Shown here in pieces: positions 16,903-24,546 of a stretch of 64,000 nt of DNA. The DNA is taken from assembly GCA_964617875.1 (NCBI GenBank), contig CAZUAI010000021.1:8760-72759 (forward strand), written 5' to 3'. The DNA is from CAZMVY01 sp964617875 (lineage in GTDB: Bacteria > Planctomycetota > Phycisphaerae > UBA1845 > PWPN01). The translations under genes and the position numbers were made by a program. The stretch's first letter is position 1. Each line of letters starts with the position of its first letter. Under the pieces are notes generated by a model that worked only from the letters and a program-made list of their open reading frames with translations, searched no databases and was not told where the DNA came from.

Positions 16903-17895
16903 ATGCCCGCGAACCTGACGCCCGATTACCAGCGGGCCGAGCAACGCTACCGCGAGGCCCAGACGCCGGACGACAAGCTGGCCGCCCTCGAGGAGATGCT
17001 CCGCACGCTTCCCAAGCACAAGGGCACCGAGAAGATCCAGGCCGACCTCAAGCGAAAGATCAAGGAGTCGAAGGAGGAGGCCGTCACCCGTCGGAAGGCC
17101 GGCGGCGGGAAGGACCCGTTCCACGTTCCCCGCCAGGGCGCGGGCCAGGTCGTGCTCGTCGGCGTGCCCAATGTCGGCAAGTCGGCCCTCGTCGGGGCGC
17201 TCACCGACGCCCCCGTCAAGGTCGCCGAGTTCCCCTTCACCACGCACACGCCGGTCCCGGGCATGGCCTATCACGAGGACTGCCCGATCCAGCTCGTGGA
17301 CATGCCGCCGGTCACGCCGGAGCACATGCCCGGCGGGATGTTCGGCGCGATCCGCAACGCCGACATCGTCGCCGTCGTCGCCAACGCGGGCGGCGGCTCC
17401 GTGCTCGAGGAGGTGGACGGCATTCTCTCCGTCCTGCGCGAACGGCGGCTGCGACTGCTGTCCAAGCCGGTCCTGCCGCCGTGGGCGGACGGGGAGCCGG
17501 AAACGCGCCGCGGCCTCATCGTCGCGAACCAGTGCGACCGTGACGGGGCGGCGGCGAACATCGAGGCGCTGCGCGAGCTGATCGACGCGGAACTGACGAT
17601 CCTGCCGGTGTCGGCCGTCTCGGGCGAAAACCTCAACGAGCTGACGAAGGCCCTGTTTCAGCTGCTCCACGTCGTGCGGGTCTACGCGAAGCCGCCGGGC
17701 AAGCCGCCGGACAAGAGCGCCCCGTTCATCGTGCCGGCCGGCAGCACGGTGCTGCAACTGGCGGAGCACATCCACAAGGAGCTGGCGTCGAAGTTCCGAT
17801 TCGCCCGGCTCTGGGGCGACGGCGTCTTTCCCGGCCAGCAGGTCAACCACGACCACGTGCTCGGCGACAAGGACATCGTCGAGATCCACGTGTAG
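16903..17895 (+). CDS. Obg/DRG-like GTPase with TGS domain
   Basis: Cytoplasmic GTP-binding protein of 330 residues. A basic helical N-terminus (about 1-75) precedes the G domain: G1 GVPNVGKSAL, a G3 region that reads VDMPP instead of DTPG, G4 NQCD instead of NKxD, and G5 SAVSGEN. A C-terminal TGS domain (about 250-328) ends DKDIVEIHV. The family acts around ribosomes or RNA; the exact role is unknown. The start is set by homology and by the -10 box; longer in-frame starts back to 16705 would lie inside promoter DNA. The gene ends 6 bases from the convergent FHA gene. Confidence 0.88.
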   Translation: MPANLTPDYQRAEQRYREAQTPDDKLAALEEMLRTLPKHKGTEKIQADLKRKIKESKEEAVTRRKAGGGKDPFHVPRQGAGQVVLVGVPNVGKSALVGALTDAPVKVAEFPFTTHTPVPGMAYHEDCPIQLVDMPPVTPEHMPGGMFGAIRNADIVAVVANAGGGSVLEEVDGILSVLRERRLRLLSKPVLPPWADGEPETRRGLIVANQCDRDGAAANIEALRELIDAELTILPVSAVSGENLNELTKALFQLLHVVRVYAKPPGKPPDKSAPFIVPAGSTVLQLAEHIHKELASKFRFARLWGDGVFPGQQVNHDHVLGDKDIVEIHV

Positions 17896-17901
17896 CGGAG
17901 G

Positions 17902-19272
17902 TCACGATCCGCCGGCACGGCCGTCTCCGTAGAGCCGCTTCCGTGTGTTGCCGAGCTGACGGACGAGTTCGTCCTTCTCGACCCAAAGAACCTGACCGTT
18001 CAGGTAGAGCACGTAGGCGCCGTTGCCGGAGTGGTTCCCGACATCCTCGTACACGACGATATTGCCGGGGTGGTCGGAGAGCTTCTGCGACGGAATGTAC
18101 AGGTAGCGGCCCAGCGTCTTGTCGGACACGCCGGGACATCGGAGCAGGTCGCGGTTCATGAAACCTTCGTTCACCAGGTCCTCCAGCCGCTCCGGCATGC
18201 CGGACCCCCGCGAATCGACGAACCGGCGCAACGCCCCGTTGATGCCGCGCAGGTAATTCTGGCACGCGGCCCGTGCGGCGCTTTCGCGGTGCCAGACGAT
18301 GACGGCGGGGGCATATCCCGCCGGCAGCGCGACCGCCCCGACCGCGAGCGCGGTCAGCGTCAGCCGCCTGGTGACTCGCGACGCACCGTCGGTCATCGCC
18401 GTGCGCCGCGCCAGGAGGCCCAGAACGATCGCCACGATCCCGCCCAGCGTCAGCGGTACGAGCCACCCGCCGCCCATCCCGATGAAGGCTGCGGCGAAAA
18501 CGGCCGCCGCCGCTCCCGTAGCCGCCTGCAGATCGACCGGCCTGCTTTCATCGTCGACTTCGGCTTCGTCGGCGTCGGCCAACCCGGTCAGCGACGCCAC
18601 ACCGGGCTTCGCCGGGATCTCACGGCTGCAGCCGTCGCAGAATACCGCCGTTATCGCCACGGGCACCTTGCAGTAGGGACAGGGCCGCGTGGCAACCGAC
18701 GTCTCCACCGGGGCCACTCTGGCCGCCGGTCCGGCGCCCGCAACACCCGCCGCCGGGGCCTCGACTTCAACGACCTCGACCTCGGCGTCTTCGACCGGGC
18801 CCGGCCCGACCGGCACCCCCTGCCGTGCGGGTAACGGGCTCGGCGGCACCGCCGCTGCGGCCGGAGGCGTGCCGGGACCCACGAGGCGCAGAGTGTAGTC
18901 GCCGATTCGAAACATCTCCCCGGAACCGACCACGCATGCGGTGACCTTCTTCTGCCGGTAAAGGACGCCATTGCGGCTGCCCAGGTCCCTCACGCAGCAT
19001 CGTCCGTCTTCGATCCGAACGGCGCAGTGCCGGCGCGACACGCTCTGGCCCTCCAGGATGATGTCGCTGCCTTCGCCGCGGCCCAGGACGCGGGTCGCGC
19101 CTTCGGTCAGATCGAATCGATCGCCCACGTGCCGCGGGCCCTTGACAACGACGAGCCGCAGCGAACTCGCCGGCGTCGTGGGATGGGCCTGCGGCGTCGC
19201 CGCCTTCGCGAATTGCTCGGGAGGGAGATCGAACGCATCCATCGGATTGGGGGTCTTCGGAAAATCACTCAT
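17902..19272 (-). CDS. FHA-domain protein with zinc ribbon, membrane helices and pseudopilin-like C-terminus
   Basis: Membrane protein of 456 residues. The FHA domain (about 45-135; VLGRGEGSDIIL, SRRHCAVRI, DLGSRNGVLY) should bind phosphothreonine. A proline/valine-rich linker leads to a CPYC..CDGC zinc ribbon (about 200-220) and two hydrophobic segments (about 255-335). The last 120 residues (ACQNYLRGINGALRRF, CPGVSDKT, VLYLNGQVLWV) resemble the C-terminal part of planctomycete pseudopilins. The start lies 3 bases after the stop of the zinc-finger gene upstream, so the two are co-transcribed. Function not known; a link to Ser/Thr kinase signalling is inference from FHA. Confidence 0.85.
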   Translation of the reverse strand: MSDFPKTPNPMDAFDLPPEQFAKAATPQAHPTTPASSLRLVVVKGPRHVGDRFDLTEGATRVLGRGEGSDIILEGQSVSRRHCAVRIEDGRCCVRDLGSRNGVLYRQKKVTACVVGSGEMFRIGDYTLRLVGPGTPPAAAAVPPSPLPARQGVPVGPGPVEDAEVEVVEVEAPAAGVAGAGPAARVAPVETSVATRPCPYCKVPVAITAVFCDGCSREIPAKPGVASLTGLADADEAEVDDESRPVDLQAATGAAAAVFAAAFIGMGGGWLVPLTLGGIVAIVLGLLARRTAMTDGASRVTRRLTLTALAVGAVALPAGYAPAVIVWHRESAARAACQNYLRGINGALRRFVDSRGSGMPERLEDLVNEGFMNRDLLRCPGVSDKTLGRYLYIPSQKLSDHPGNIVVYEDVGNHSGNGAYVLYLNGQVLWVEKDELVRQLGNTRKRLYGDGRAGGS

Positions 19273-19275
19273 ACA

Positions 19276-21654
19276 TCACCTCGCCGCCGGCGCGCCGGCG
19301 CTCGCCATCTGCCCTGTTCCGCCGCAAGTGGCACACGGACGCTGCCCCTTGCCCGCACAGTCGGGGCAGTCGTCAAGTCTGGCGACCTTGCCGTCTTTGT
19401 TGCAGCGAGAACACGTCGTGTGCCCATCGCCGCCGCATCCGGTGCATCGCATCTTTTTCGAACCGCCGCACTCGGGGCACTTCACCTCCTCGGTGATCGG
19501 CGGCTCCGGACGGGCCCCGGGCCTGGTCGGCCGCCGCTTCTTCACCGTCACCTCGCCCGTACCTTTGCACCTGGAGCACGGCACAGTACCGTCACCATCA
19601 CACCGTGCGCACTTCAGTCGATGACTCCCGCCACACCTGGGACAGGTAGTTTCGACGCGCAGCTTCCCCTTCTCGCACTTCTCGCATTTGACGTACCCCG
19701 TTGCAGCGCAGGTGGCACATCCCGTCTCGACGGCCTTCACGCATGCCGCGCACCGTTCCGATCGCTCCTTCCGCACGGCCTCGGTAAGCTCCGGGCGGAA
19801 CTCCGCCAGCAGCTTTCCGAACGCGTCGAGGGCCGCCGCCGCTTCCAGCGGGGGCTCCCGTCGATCGAAATCCACCACAACGTCCCGGATCGCGGACTGA
19901 TCGAGGTCCTCCGCCGCAATCATCCGGGACTGTGTCTTCTCCTCGATGTCGTCCGTGCCGATATGCTTGGCCGCCAGGAACAACGGCGGGGGATTGGCGT
20001 TGACGGGCAGGACGCGCAAGGTGTTCCCGATCTGCTCCACCACCTGGCATTCGACCTTGTCGCCGTTCTTGAGCTTCAACAGCGTGATCGGGATCGCCTC
20101 TTTCGCCGCCAGCGCGGGATATCGCGTCCGGTCGTTCTGGATCCGGGCCAGGGCCGCCGAGCGCTTTTCCGTCAGAAGCGTCTTGACGTCGGGCTCGAGC
20201 TTGGGCTGCCCAAGATACCAACTGCAGGCGGCCACGCACGCGTAGGGGTGCGCATCCAGGACCCTCATCGCGATTTCGTACGGCTTCGGGCCCTCCCGCG
20301 GCCGAGGAGCCCCGGGCGCCGCCTGCACGGCGCCGGGCCGCACCAGCACATCGAGCGTTTCGCCCTTCAGCTCGATCGTCTGACCGCTGAAGCGGACCGT
20401 GCCGCCGAGGATGCCCGCCAGCCTGCTTCCACGGAGATCGGGGCCGTTGGCCATCCGGGCGGCGAATCGCTGCGCCGCGGATGGTTCCTTGCAGAGGTAA
20501 GACAACTCGCCGAACTCGATCGTGTGGCTCACGCCGACTTCGGTGCCCAATTGCAGTTCGCCCTTCAGGCTGGCGAACTGGATTGCGTTGCCGCCGATGG
20601 AGACGATTGCCTCGGCCTTCTCGGCCGGCGGCGGCGCCTCCTGCTCCGCCTTGCGGTAGCACAGGCACTGGACGTTCGCGAGGCTGACGTTTTCCTCCTT
20701 GCCGCCGAGGGCCTGGAAGGCGATCTGCTGCTCCTTCAGGGCGCCGAAGAAGATGTCGCCCAGCGTCGTGCGAACCACGGCCTGCCCATCCGCGATCTCA
20801 ACCCACGCGACCGACGCCGACGGAACCTCCAGCTCTCCCAATGCGGTCTTGACGTGCAGCGCCGCCGTCTTGATCGTCCCGGGCGACTGATCGCCGGTGC
20901 GGCCGACCACCACGTCATTGCCCTTGCCGTCCGCGCGGACCTTCTCCCAGTCGGACGCGCTCTGGCACCCGCCCGTGGGGGCATTGCAGAGGCAGTCCGC
21001 AACGCCGTTCGCCCTCAGCAGGTCGCAGACGTCGCACACCGCCCGCGCCCGGTCCGCGGCCTGGAGATCAAGCTTCACCGGCGTTTTCCCAAGCTCCGCG
21101 TTGAGCGACACCGTCTGCTCGAGCGACCGGAACCCGCCCGCCGCCGCGCGGAGCGTGACCAACGTCCCTTCGGGCTGCCCCTTGACCACGACATCGCACG
21201 GCGCCTTGCCGACCTCGCGGCGGTCCAGGTAGACCGTTGCCCCCTCGGGAACCGAGGCTACCTCGAACCGCCACTCGATGGGCTGCAGTTCGATGACGTA
21301 GTCCTGCTGCGCATCCCTGGTGCGGACCTCGATCGCCTTCGTCTGGAAGCCCGGCTTCTGCGCCACCACCTGCGCAGGCAGGTCCGATACGGGCACGCGG
21401 GCCGTCAACTGAACCCAGCCCTCGACGGGAGCCGAAGCTGTCGGTTCGCGCTGCACGACCTGGCCATCCACCGTCACCACGCTGTCGCCGGGCCGAACCT
21501 GGAAGCGAAGATCCTTCCACGTCTGCAGTCGGCCTGCGCGGACGAACCCTTGCCCGTAAACAGGTGCGAAGCACGCCAGCCCCACACCGCAACGACCACG
21601 ACGGCCAACGCGGCCAGATATGCGTTCCTCCCGTTGAGGTTCCTGCGCATCCAC
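19276..21654 (-). CDS. PEGA/DnaJ-type zinc-finger protein, main part of a frameshifted gene
   Basis: Continuation of the 21474-21836 reading frame after a probable one-base loss. Recognisable sequence begins near 21550. A PEGA-like region (ASVPEGATVYLDRREVGKAP) is followed by about 350 residues without a known domain. The last 140 residues carry nine or more CxxC(x)GxG-type repeats like the DnaJ cysteine-rich zinc finger (CPRCGG, CARCDGDG, CSRCKGTG, CPECGG, CTGCGGDG, CPDCAGKG, CATCGGTG). With the N-terminal fragment it would form a single-pass membrane protein whose bulk lies outside. The listed end is the first in-frame ATG, not a believable native start. It is followed 3 bases later by the FHA gene. 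Confidence 0.75.
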   Translation of the reverse strand: MDAQEPQREERISGRVGRRGRCGVGLACFAPVYGQGFVRAGRLQTWKDLRFQVRPGDSVVTVDGQVVQREPTASAPVEGWVQLTARVPVSDLPAQVVAQKPGFQTKAIEVRTRDAQQDYVIELQPIEWRFEVASVPEGATVYLDRREVGKAPCDVVVKGQPEGTLVTLRAAAGGFRSLEQTVSLNAELGKTPVKLDLQAADRARAVCDVCDLLRANGVADCLCNAPTGGCQSASDWEKVRADGKGNDVVVGRTGDQSPGTIKTAALHVKTALGELEVPSASVAWVEIADGQAVVRTTLGDIFFGALKEQQIAFQALGGKEENVSLANVQCLCYRKAEQEAPPPAEKAEAIVSIGGNAIQFASLKGELQLGTEVGVSHTIEFGELSYLCKEPSAAQRFAARMANGPDLRGSRLAGILGGTVRFSGQTIELKGETLDVLVRPGAVQAAPGAPRPREGPKPYEIAMRVLDAHPYACVAACSWYLGQPKLEPDVKTLLTEKRSAALARIQNDRTRYPALAAKEAIPITLLKLKNGDKVECQVVEQIGNTLRVLPVNANPPPLFLAAKHIGTDDIEEKTQSRMIAAEDLDQSAIRDVVVDFDRREPPLEAAAALDAFGKLLAEFRPELTEAVRKERSERCAACVKAVETGCATCAATGYVKCEKCEKGKLRVETTCPRCGGSHRLKCARCDGDGTVPCSRCKGTGEVTVKKRRPTRPGARPEPPITEEVKCPECGGSKKMRCTGCGGDGHTTCSRCNKDGKVARLDDCPDCAGKGQRPCATCGGTGQMASAGAPAAR

Positions 21655-21836
21655 GCGCCGATCTTCCAGTCGGTGTCGGGAACACCACCGAATTCGGCCG
21701 CCAGACGGACGCGGTCACCGCCCTCGTAAACCGGCGTAACGGCTTCACGACCGCACTGGGGGCATGCGATCGATTTGCCTTCCTCGTCTTCGCGGATCTT
21801 CAGGCGATGCCCACAGGGAGCTTCAGACTCAATCAT
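21474..21836 (-). CDS. N-terminal fragment of the frameshifted zinc-ribbon/PEGA gene
   Basis: Carries a cytosolic zinc ribbon (CGHRLKIREDEEGKSIACPQC) and a membrane helix (NAYLAALAVVVVAVWGW), then loses the frame. Adding one G to the GGG at minus-strand 21555-21553 joins ACG GGG CAA GGG TTC into the downstream frame without a stop. This indicates a one-base deletion, real or an assembly error. GGAG 8 bases upstream supports ATG 21836 rather than the earlier ATG at 21878. No slippery heptamer is seen, so programmed frameshifting is unlikely. Confidence 0.7.
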   Translation of the reverse strand: MIESEAPCGHRLKIREDEEGKSIACPQCGREAVTPVYEGGDRVRLAAEFGGVPDTDWKIGAWMRRNLNGRNAYLAALAVVVVAVWGWRASHLFTGKGSSAQADCRRGRIFASRFGPATAW

Positions 21837-21902
21837 CCTCGCGACTCCGAATTGGTGATTCCAAACACGACACGACACGCCTCTTGTCGAACTCTTCCGA
21901 AA

Positions 21903-21931
21903 AGGATACCGCTTCCATAACCCTTCCGAAA
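21903..21931 (-). promoter_or_regulatory. Candidate promoter for the zinc-ribbon/FHA operon
   Basis: Minus strand TTTCGG (21926-21931), a 17-base spacer and TATCCT (21903-21908), about 66 bases before the ATG at 21836. Match is moderate. Confidence 0.35.
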
Positions 21932-22082
21932 CCGTCTGTCAGGCCCCGCTTGTTCGCAACACATCCTCGCTGTTTATCGCAATGAAACAATTGACAGCTG
22001 CGATTCAGCCCATCGCGGCAGGCGTATGAAATGCTCGCAATCCGCATCTTGTGTGGCCCGCCCGCCGGGGCACGAGCCGCGG

Positions 22083-22112
22083 TTCGCGTCGCAGGCGGGA
22101 CGGGTTTATGAT
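22083..22112 (+). promoter_or_regulatory. Candidate promoter for the DinB/RACo pair
   Basis: TTCGCG (22083-22088), an 18-base spacer and TATGAT (22107-22112), 28 bases before the ATG at 22141. AAGGAG follows in the leader. Confidence 0.45.
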
Positions 22113-22140
22113 GTTGCGCGGGTCAACAAGGAGACTGTAC

Positions 22141-22638
22141 ATGAAGGCGACGGAGTTCATCGCGGCGGCCCTCGAGGGCGGGCGGATCTGGATGGAGGCG
22201 CTGCTGGGCGACCTGGACGGGGCGGATGCCCTGGTGCCGGCGACGGGCGCGGGCGGCAACCACGCCCTGTGGATCCTCGGGCACCTGACCGTGTCCGAGG
22301 CGTCGATCCTGAGCAGCTACATCCAGGGCCGGAGCCCGGCCATGCCCGAGTGGCAGCCGTTGTTCGGGCAGGGGAGCCAGCCCGTCGCCGACCCGGGCAA
22401 GTACCCGAGCAAGACGTGGCTGCTGACGAAGCACCGCGAGGTCCGCGCCGAAACGCTGGCCTACCTCAAGTCCATCACCGACGCCGACCTCGAGAACCCC
22501 AGCCACGCCGCGCACCATACCGAGATGTTCGGGACCGTCGGCCGCTGTCTCGCCATCCTGATCAACCACCAGATGTTCCACGCGGGGCAGCTCTCGGACA
22601 TCCGGCGGACGCTCGGGCGAAAACCTGTATTCGGCTGA
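22141..22638 (+). CDS. DinB-superfamily protein
   Basis: Four-helix metal-binding protein of 165 residues. The usual metal-ligand histidines of DinB/YfiT folds are present: His48 (WILGHLT), His143 and His147 (INHQMFHAGQLSDIRR). Family members include thiol-dependent transferases and many proteins of unknown role. AAGGAG sits 7 bases before the ATG at 22141; the longer frame from 22051 has no support. The stop shares one base with the start of the corrinoid-activase-like gene (TGATG), so the two are translated together, an unusual pairing. Confidence 0.88.
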   Translation: MKATEFIAAALEGGRIWMEALLGDLDGADALVPATGAGGNHALWILGHLTVSEASILSSYIQGRSPAMPEWQPLFGQGSQPVADPGKYPSKTWLLTKHREVRAETLAYLKSITDADLENPSHAAHHTEMFGTVGRCLAILINHQMFHAGQLSDIRRTLGRKPVFG

Positions 22639-24266
22639 TGGCAACGATCCTCTTCAACGGTGAACGGATCGAGGCCGGGATCGGCGAGACCCTCTTCGCC
22701 GTCGCCGACCGCGCCGCCGGCGGCTCGCACGAGATCGCCTCGTCCTGCCACCGTGCCGGGGCCTGCAAGGAGTGCCTCGTCCAGATCCGCTCCGGGGTCG
22801 AGGCGCTGTCGCCGTGCTCCGCCGAAGAAGCCTTCCTCGAACGGCACAGCGACAGCGAAGCGACCGTGTTCCGACTCGCGTGCCAGGCGAAGATCATCCG
22901 GTCCGACGCGGTCGTCGAGGTCGAGACCTTCAAACGCCGGCTCGAGATTGCCGTCGACGGCCGGGCGGCGCCGGACGCGCTCGATCCGTGGATCCGCCGT
23001 GAGGGCGGCGCGGTATACGGCGACGACGTCCGGCTCGCGAACCACGCCGGGCCGATCCACGGCGTGGCGATCGACGTGGGCACGACGACGGTGGTGCTGC
23101 ACGTGCTCGACCTCGAGAGCGGCAAGACGGTCGCCGTCCGCGCATTCGAGAACCCGCAGAAGTACGGCGGCAGCGACGTCATGCACCGCATCTCGTATGA
23201 CGCGGTCCGCCCGGGCCACCTGCACCGCTCGATCATCGCCCGCGTGAACGAGGCCCTGCGGGGCCTTCCGGTTCCGCGGCACGGCATCTTCGCCGTCACC
23301 GTCGCGGCCAACCCGACGATGCGCGACCTGTTCTTCGGGCTCGACGTGCAGTCGATCGGGCAGAAGCCGTATGTTTCGGTGACGCAGGCGGACCTGCTGG
23401 CCGGGCGCCGGCAGAGCACGGCCATCCGGGCGGAAGGGAAGGAACTCGGTCTCGCCGTCCACCCCCGGGCGCAGGTGTACGGCCTTCCGCTCGTCTCGAA
23501 CCACGTGGGAGCGGACACGGCGGCGGTCCTGGCGACGATCCCGCTCGCGCGAGAGGCGGGACCGTTCATGGTCATCGACATCGGCACGAACACGGAGGTG
23601 GCCGTCAGCGACGGCGAGCGGCTGGTGTGCGCCTCGTGCCCGGCGGGGCCGGCGTTCGAGGGCGGCCGGCTCTCGTGCGGCATGGCGGCGTCGGATGGTG
23701 CGATCACCAGGCTGCGCCGCCTCGACGGGCGCTGGGAGACGGCGTCGATCGGCTCGGGTCGCGTCCGCGGCGTGTGCGGCTCGGGCCTGGTGGATCTGCT
23801 GGCGGAACTGCGGCGGACGGAGGAGATCGACGAACTCGGTCGCTTCCGCGACGGCGAGATGCAGGTGGCGATCGCCGGCGATCCCCCGATCCATTTCACG
23901 CGTTCGGACGCCAGCGAGCTGGCGCAGGCCAAGGCGGCGACAGCCGTCGGCCAGGTCGTACTGCTGCGACGGCTGGGGCTGCGCGCGACGGACCTCGGGG
24001 CCTACTACCTCGCGGGCGGGTTCGCGAACCACATCGACCTCGACAACGCCCGACGGATCGGGATGGTCCTGCCGGTGCCCGACGATCGCGTCGTCCGGAT
24101 CGGCAACGCGAGCATCGAGGGCGCGAAGGGCGTCCTGCGGAGCCGCCCGTGCCGCGAACGGATCGAGTCGCTCGTACGGCGGGTGGAGCACGTTGAACTC
24201 GAGCAGGAGCCGGACTTCTTCGACCTGTACGCGGAGATGCTGCTGCTGAAGCCGATCGCGGTCTGA
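22638..24266 (+). CDS. ASKHA-domain corrinoid-protein activase-like protein with N-terminal ferredoxin domain
   Basis: Likely reductive activator of a corrinoid protein (RACo/RamA-like), 542 residues. An N-terminal [2Fe-2S] ferredoxin-type domain has Cys37, Cys43, Cys46 and Cys82. A linker leads to an ASKHA ATPase fold with phosphate-binding motifs AIDVGTTTVV (about 144-153) and VIDIGTNTEV, and the later GVCGSGLVD and YYLAGGFANHIDL motifs. The family uses ATP to drive low-potential electrons onto Co(II) corrinoids. No methyltransferase or corrinoid protein is in the window, so the partner is elsewhere. The PduO adenosyltransferase at 49396 and the Hdr-Flx operon fit corrinoid metabolism. Confidence 0.88.
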   Translation: MATILFNGERIEAGIGETLFAVADRAAGGSHEIASSCHRAGACKECLVQIRSGVEALSPCSAEEAFLERHSDSEATVFRLACQAKIIRSDAVVEVETFKRRLEIAVDGRAAPDALDPWIRREGGAVYGDDVRLANHAGPIHGVAIDVGTTTVVLHVLDLESGKTVAVRAFENPQKYGGSDVMHRISYDAVRPGHLHRSIIARVNEALRGLPVPRHGIFAVTVAANPTMRDLFFGLDVQSIGQKPYVSVTQADLLAGRRQSTAIRAEGKELGLAVHPRAQVYGLPLVSNHVGADTAAVLATIPLAREAGPFMVIDIGTNTEVAVSDGERLVCASCPAGPAFEGGRLSCGMAASDGAITRLRRLDGRWETASIGSGRVRGVCGSGLVDLLAELRRTEEIDELGRFRDGEMQVAIAGDPPIHFTRSDASELAQAKAATAVGQVVLLRRLGLRATDLGAYYLAGGFANHIDLDNARRIGMVLPVPDDRVVRIGNASIEGAKGVLRSRPCRERIESLVRRVEHVELEQEPDFFDLYAEMLLLKPIAV

Positions 24267-24546
24267 TAACCCCGGATGGCGCGGCGCTGCGACCGAGGGG
24301 CCGGAAGCGGCAAAGTGGAAGAGCGAAAAAGTGGGAAACGAGGAAAGCTGTTGACCGCGCTTTGCACTGACGGTTGCGCACGGGCGAGCGCGGCGCGTGC
24401 ATGGCCGGCTTGACGGGACGGGGCACGAATTGGGGTGGTCTCCGGGGCAAAAGTAGGTCACGCCGGGGCCGTTCGCCGCCGATTCAAGGGGCGATCGCCC
24501 TGAACATGGGCATTGCGCCCGGATTATCGGGCGGGGGTATTTCGGC

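Larger units (their letters stand above)
21837..22140. other. Divergent intergenic region
   Basis: A 304-base gap between the zinc-ribbon gene (-) and the DinB-like gene (+). It holds a promoter for each side (listed separately) and no credible ORF, repeat or RNA gene. Confidence 0.6.

Noticed and set aside
18971..21729. Plus-strand ORFs 18971-19624 and 19027-21729
   Set aside because: Both are antisense to the FHA and zinc-finger genes and have only GC-rich shadow-frame composition.
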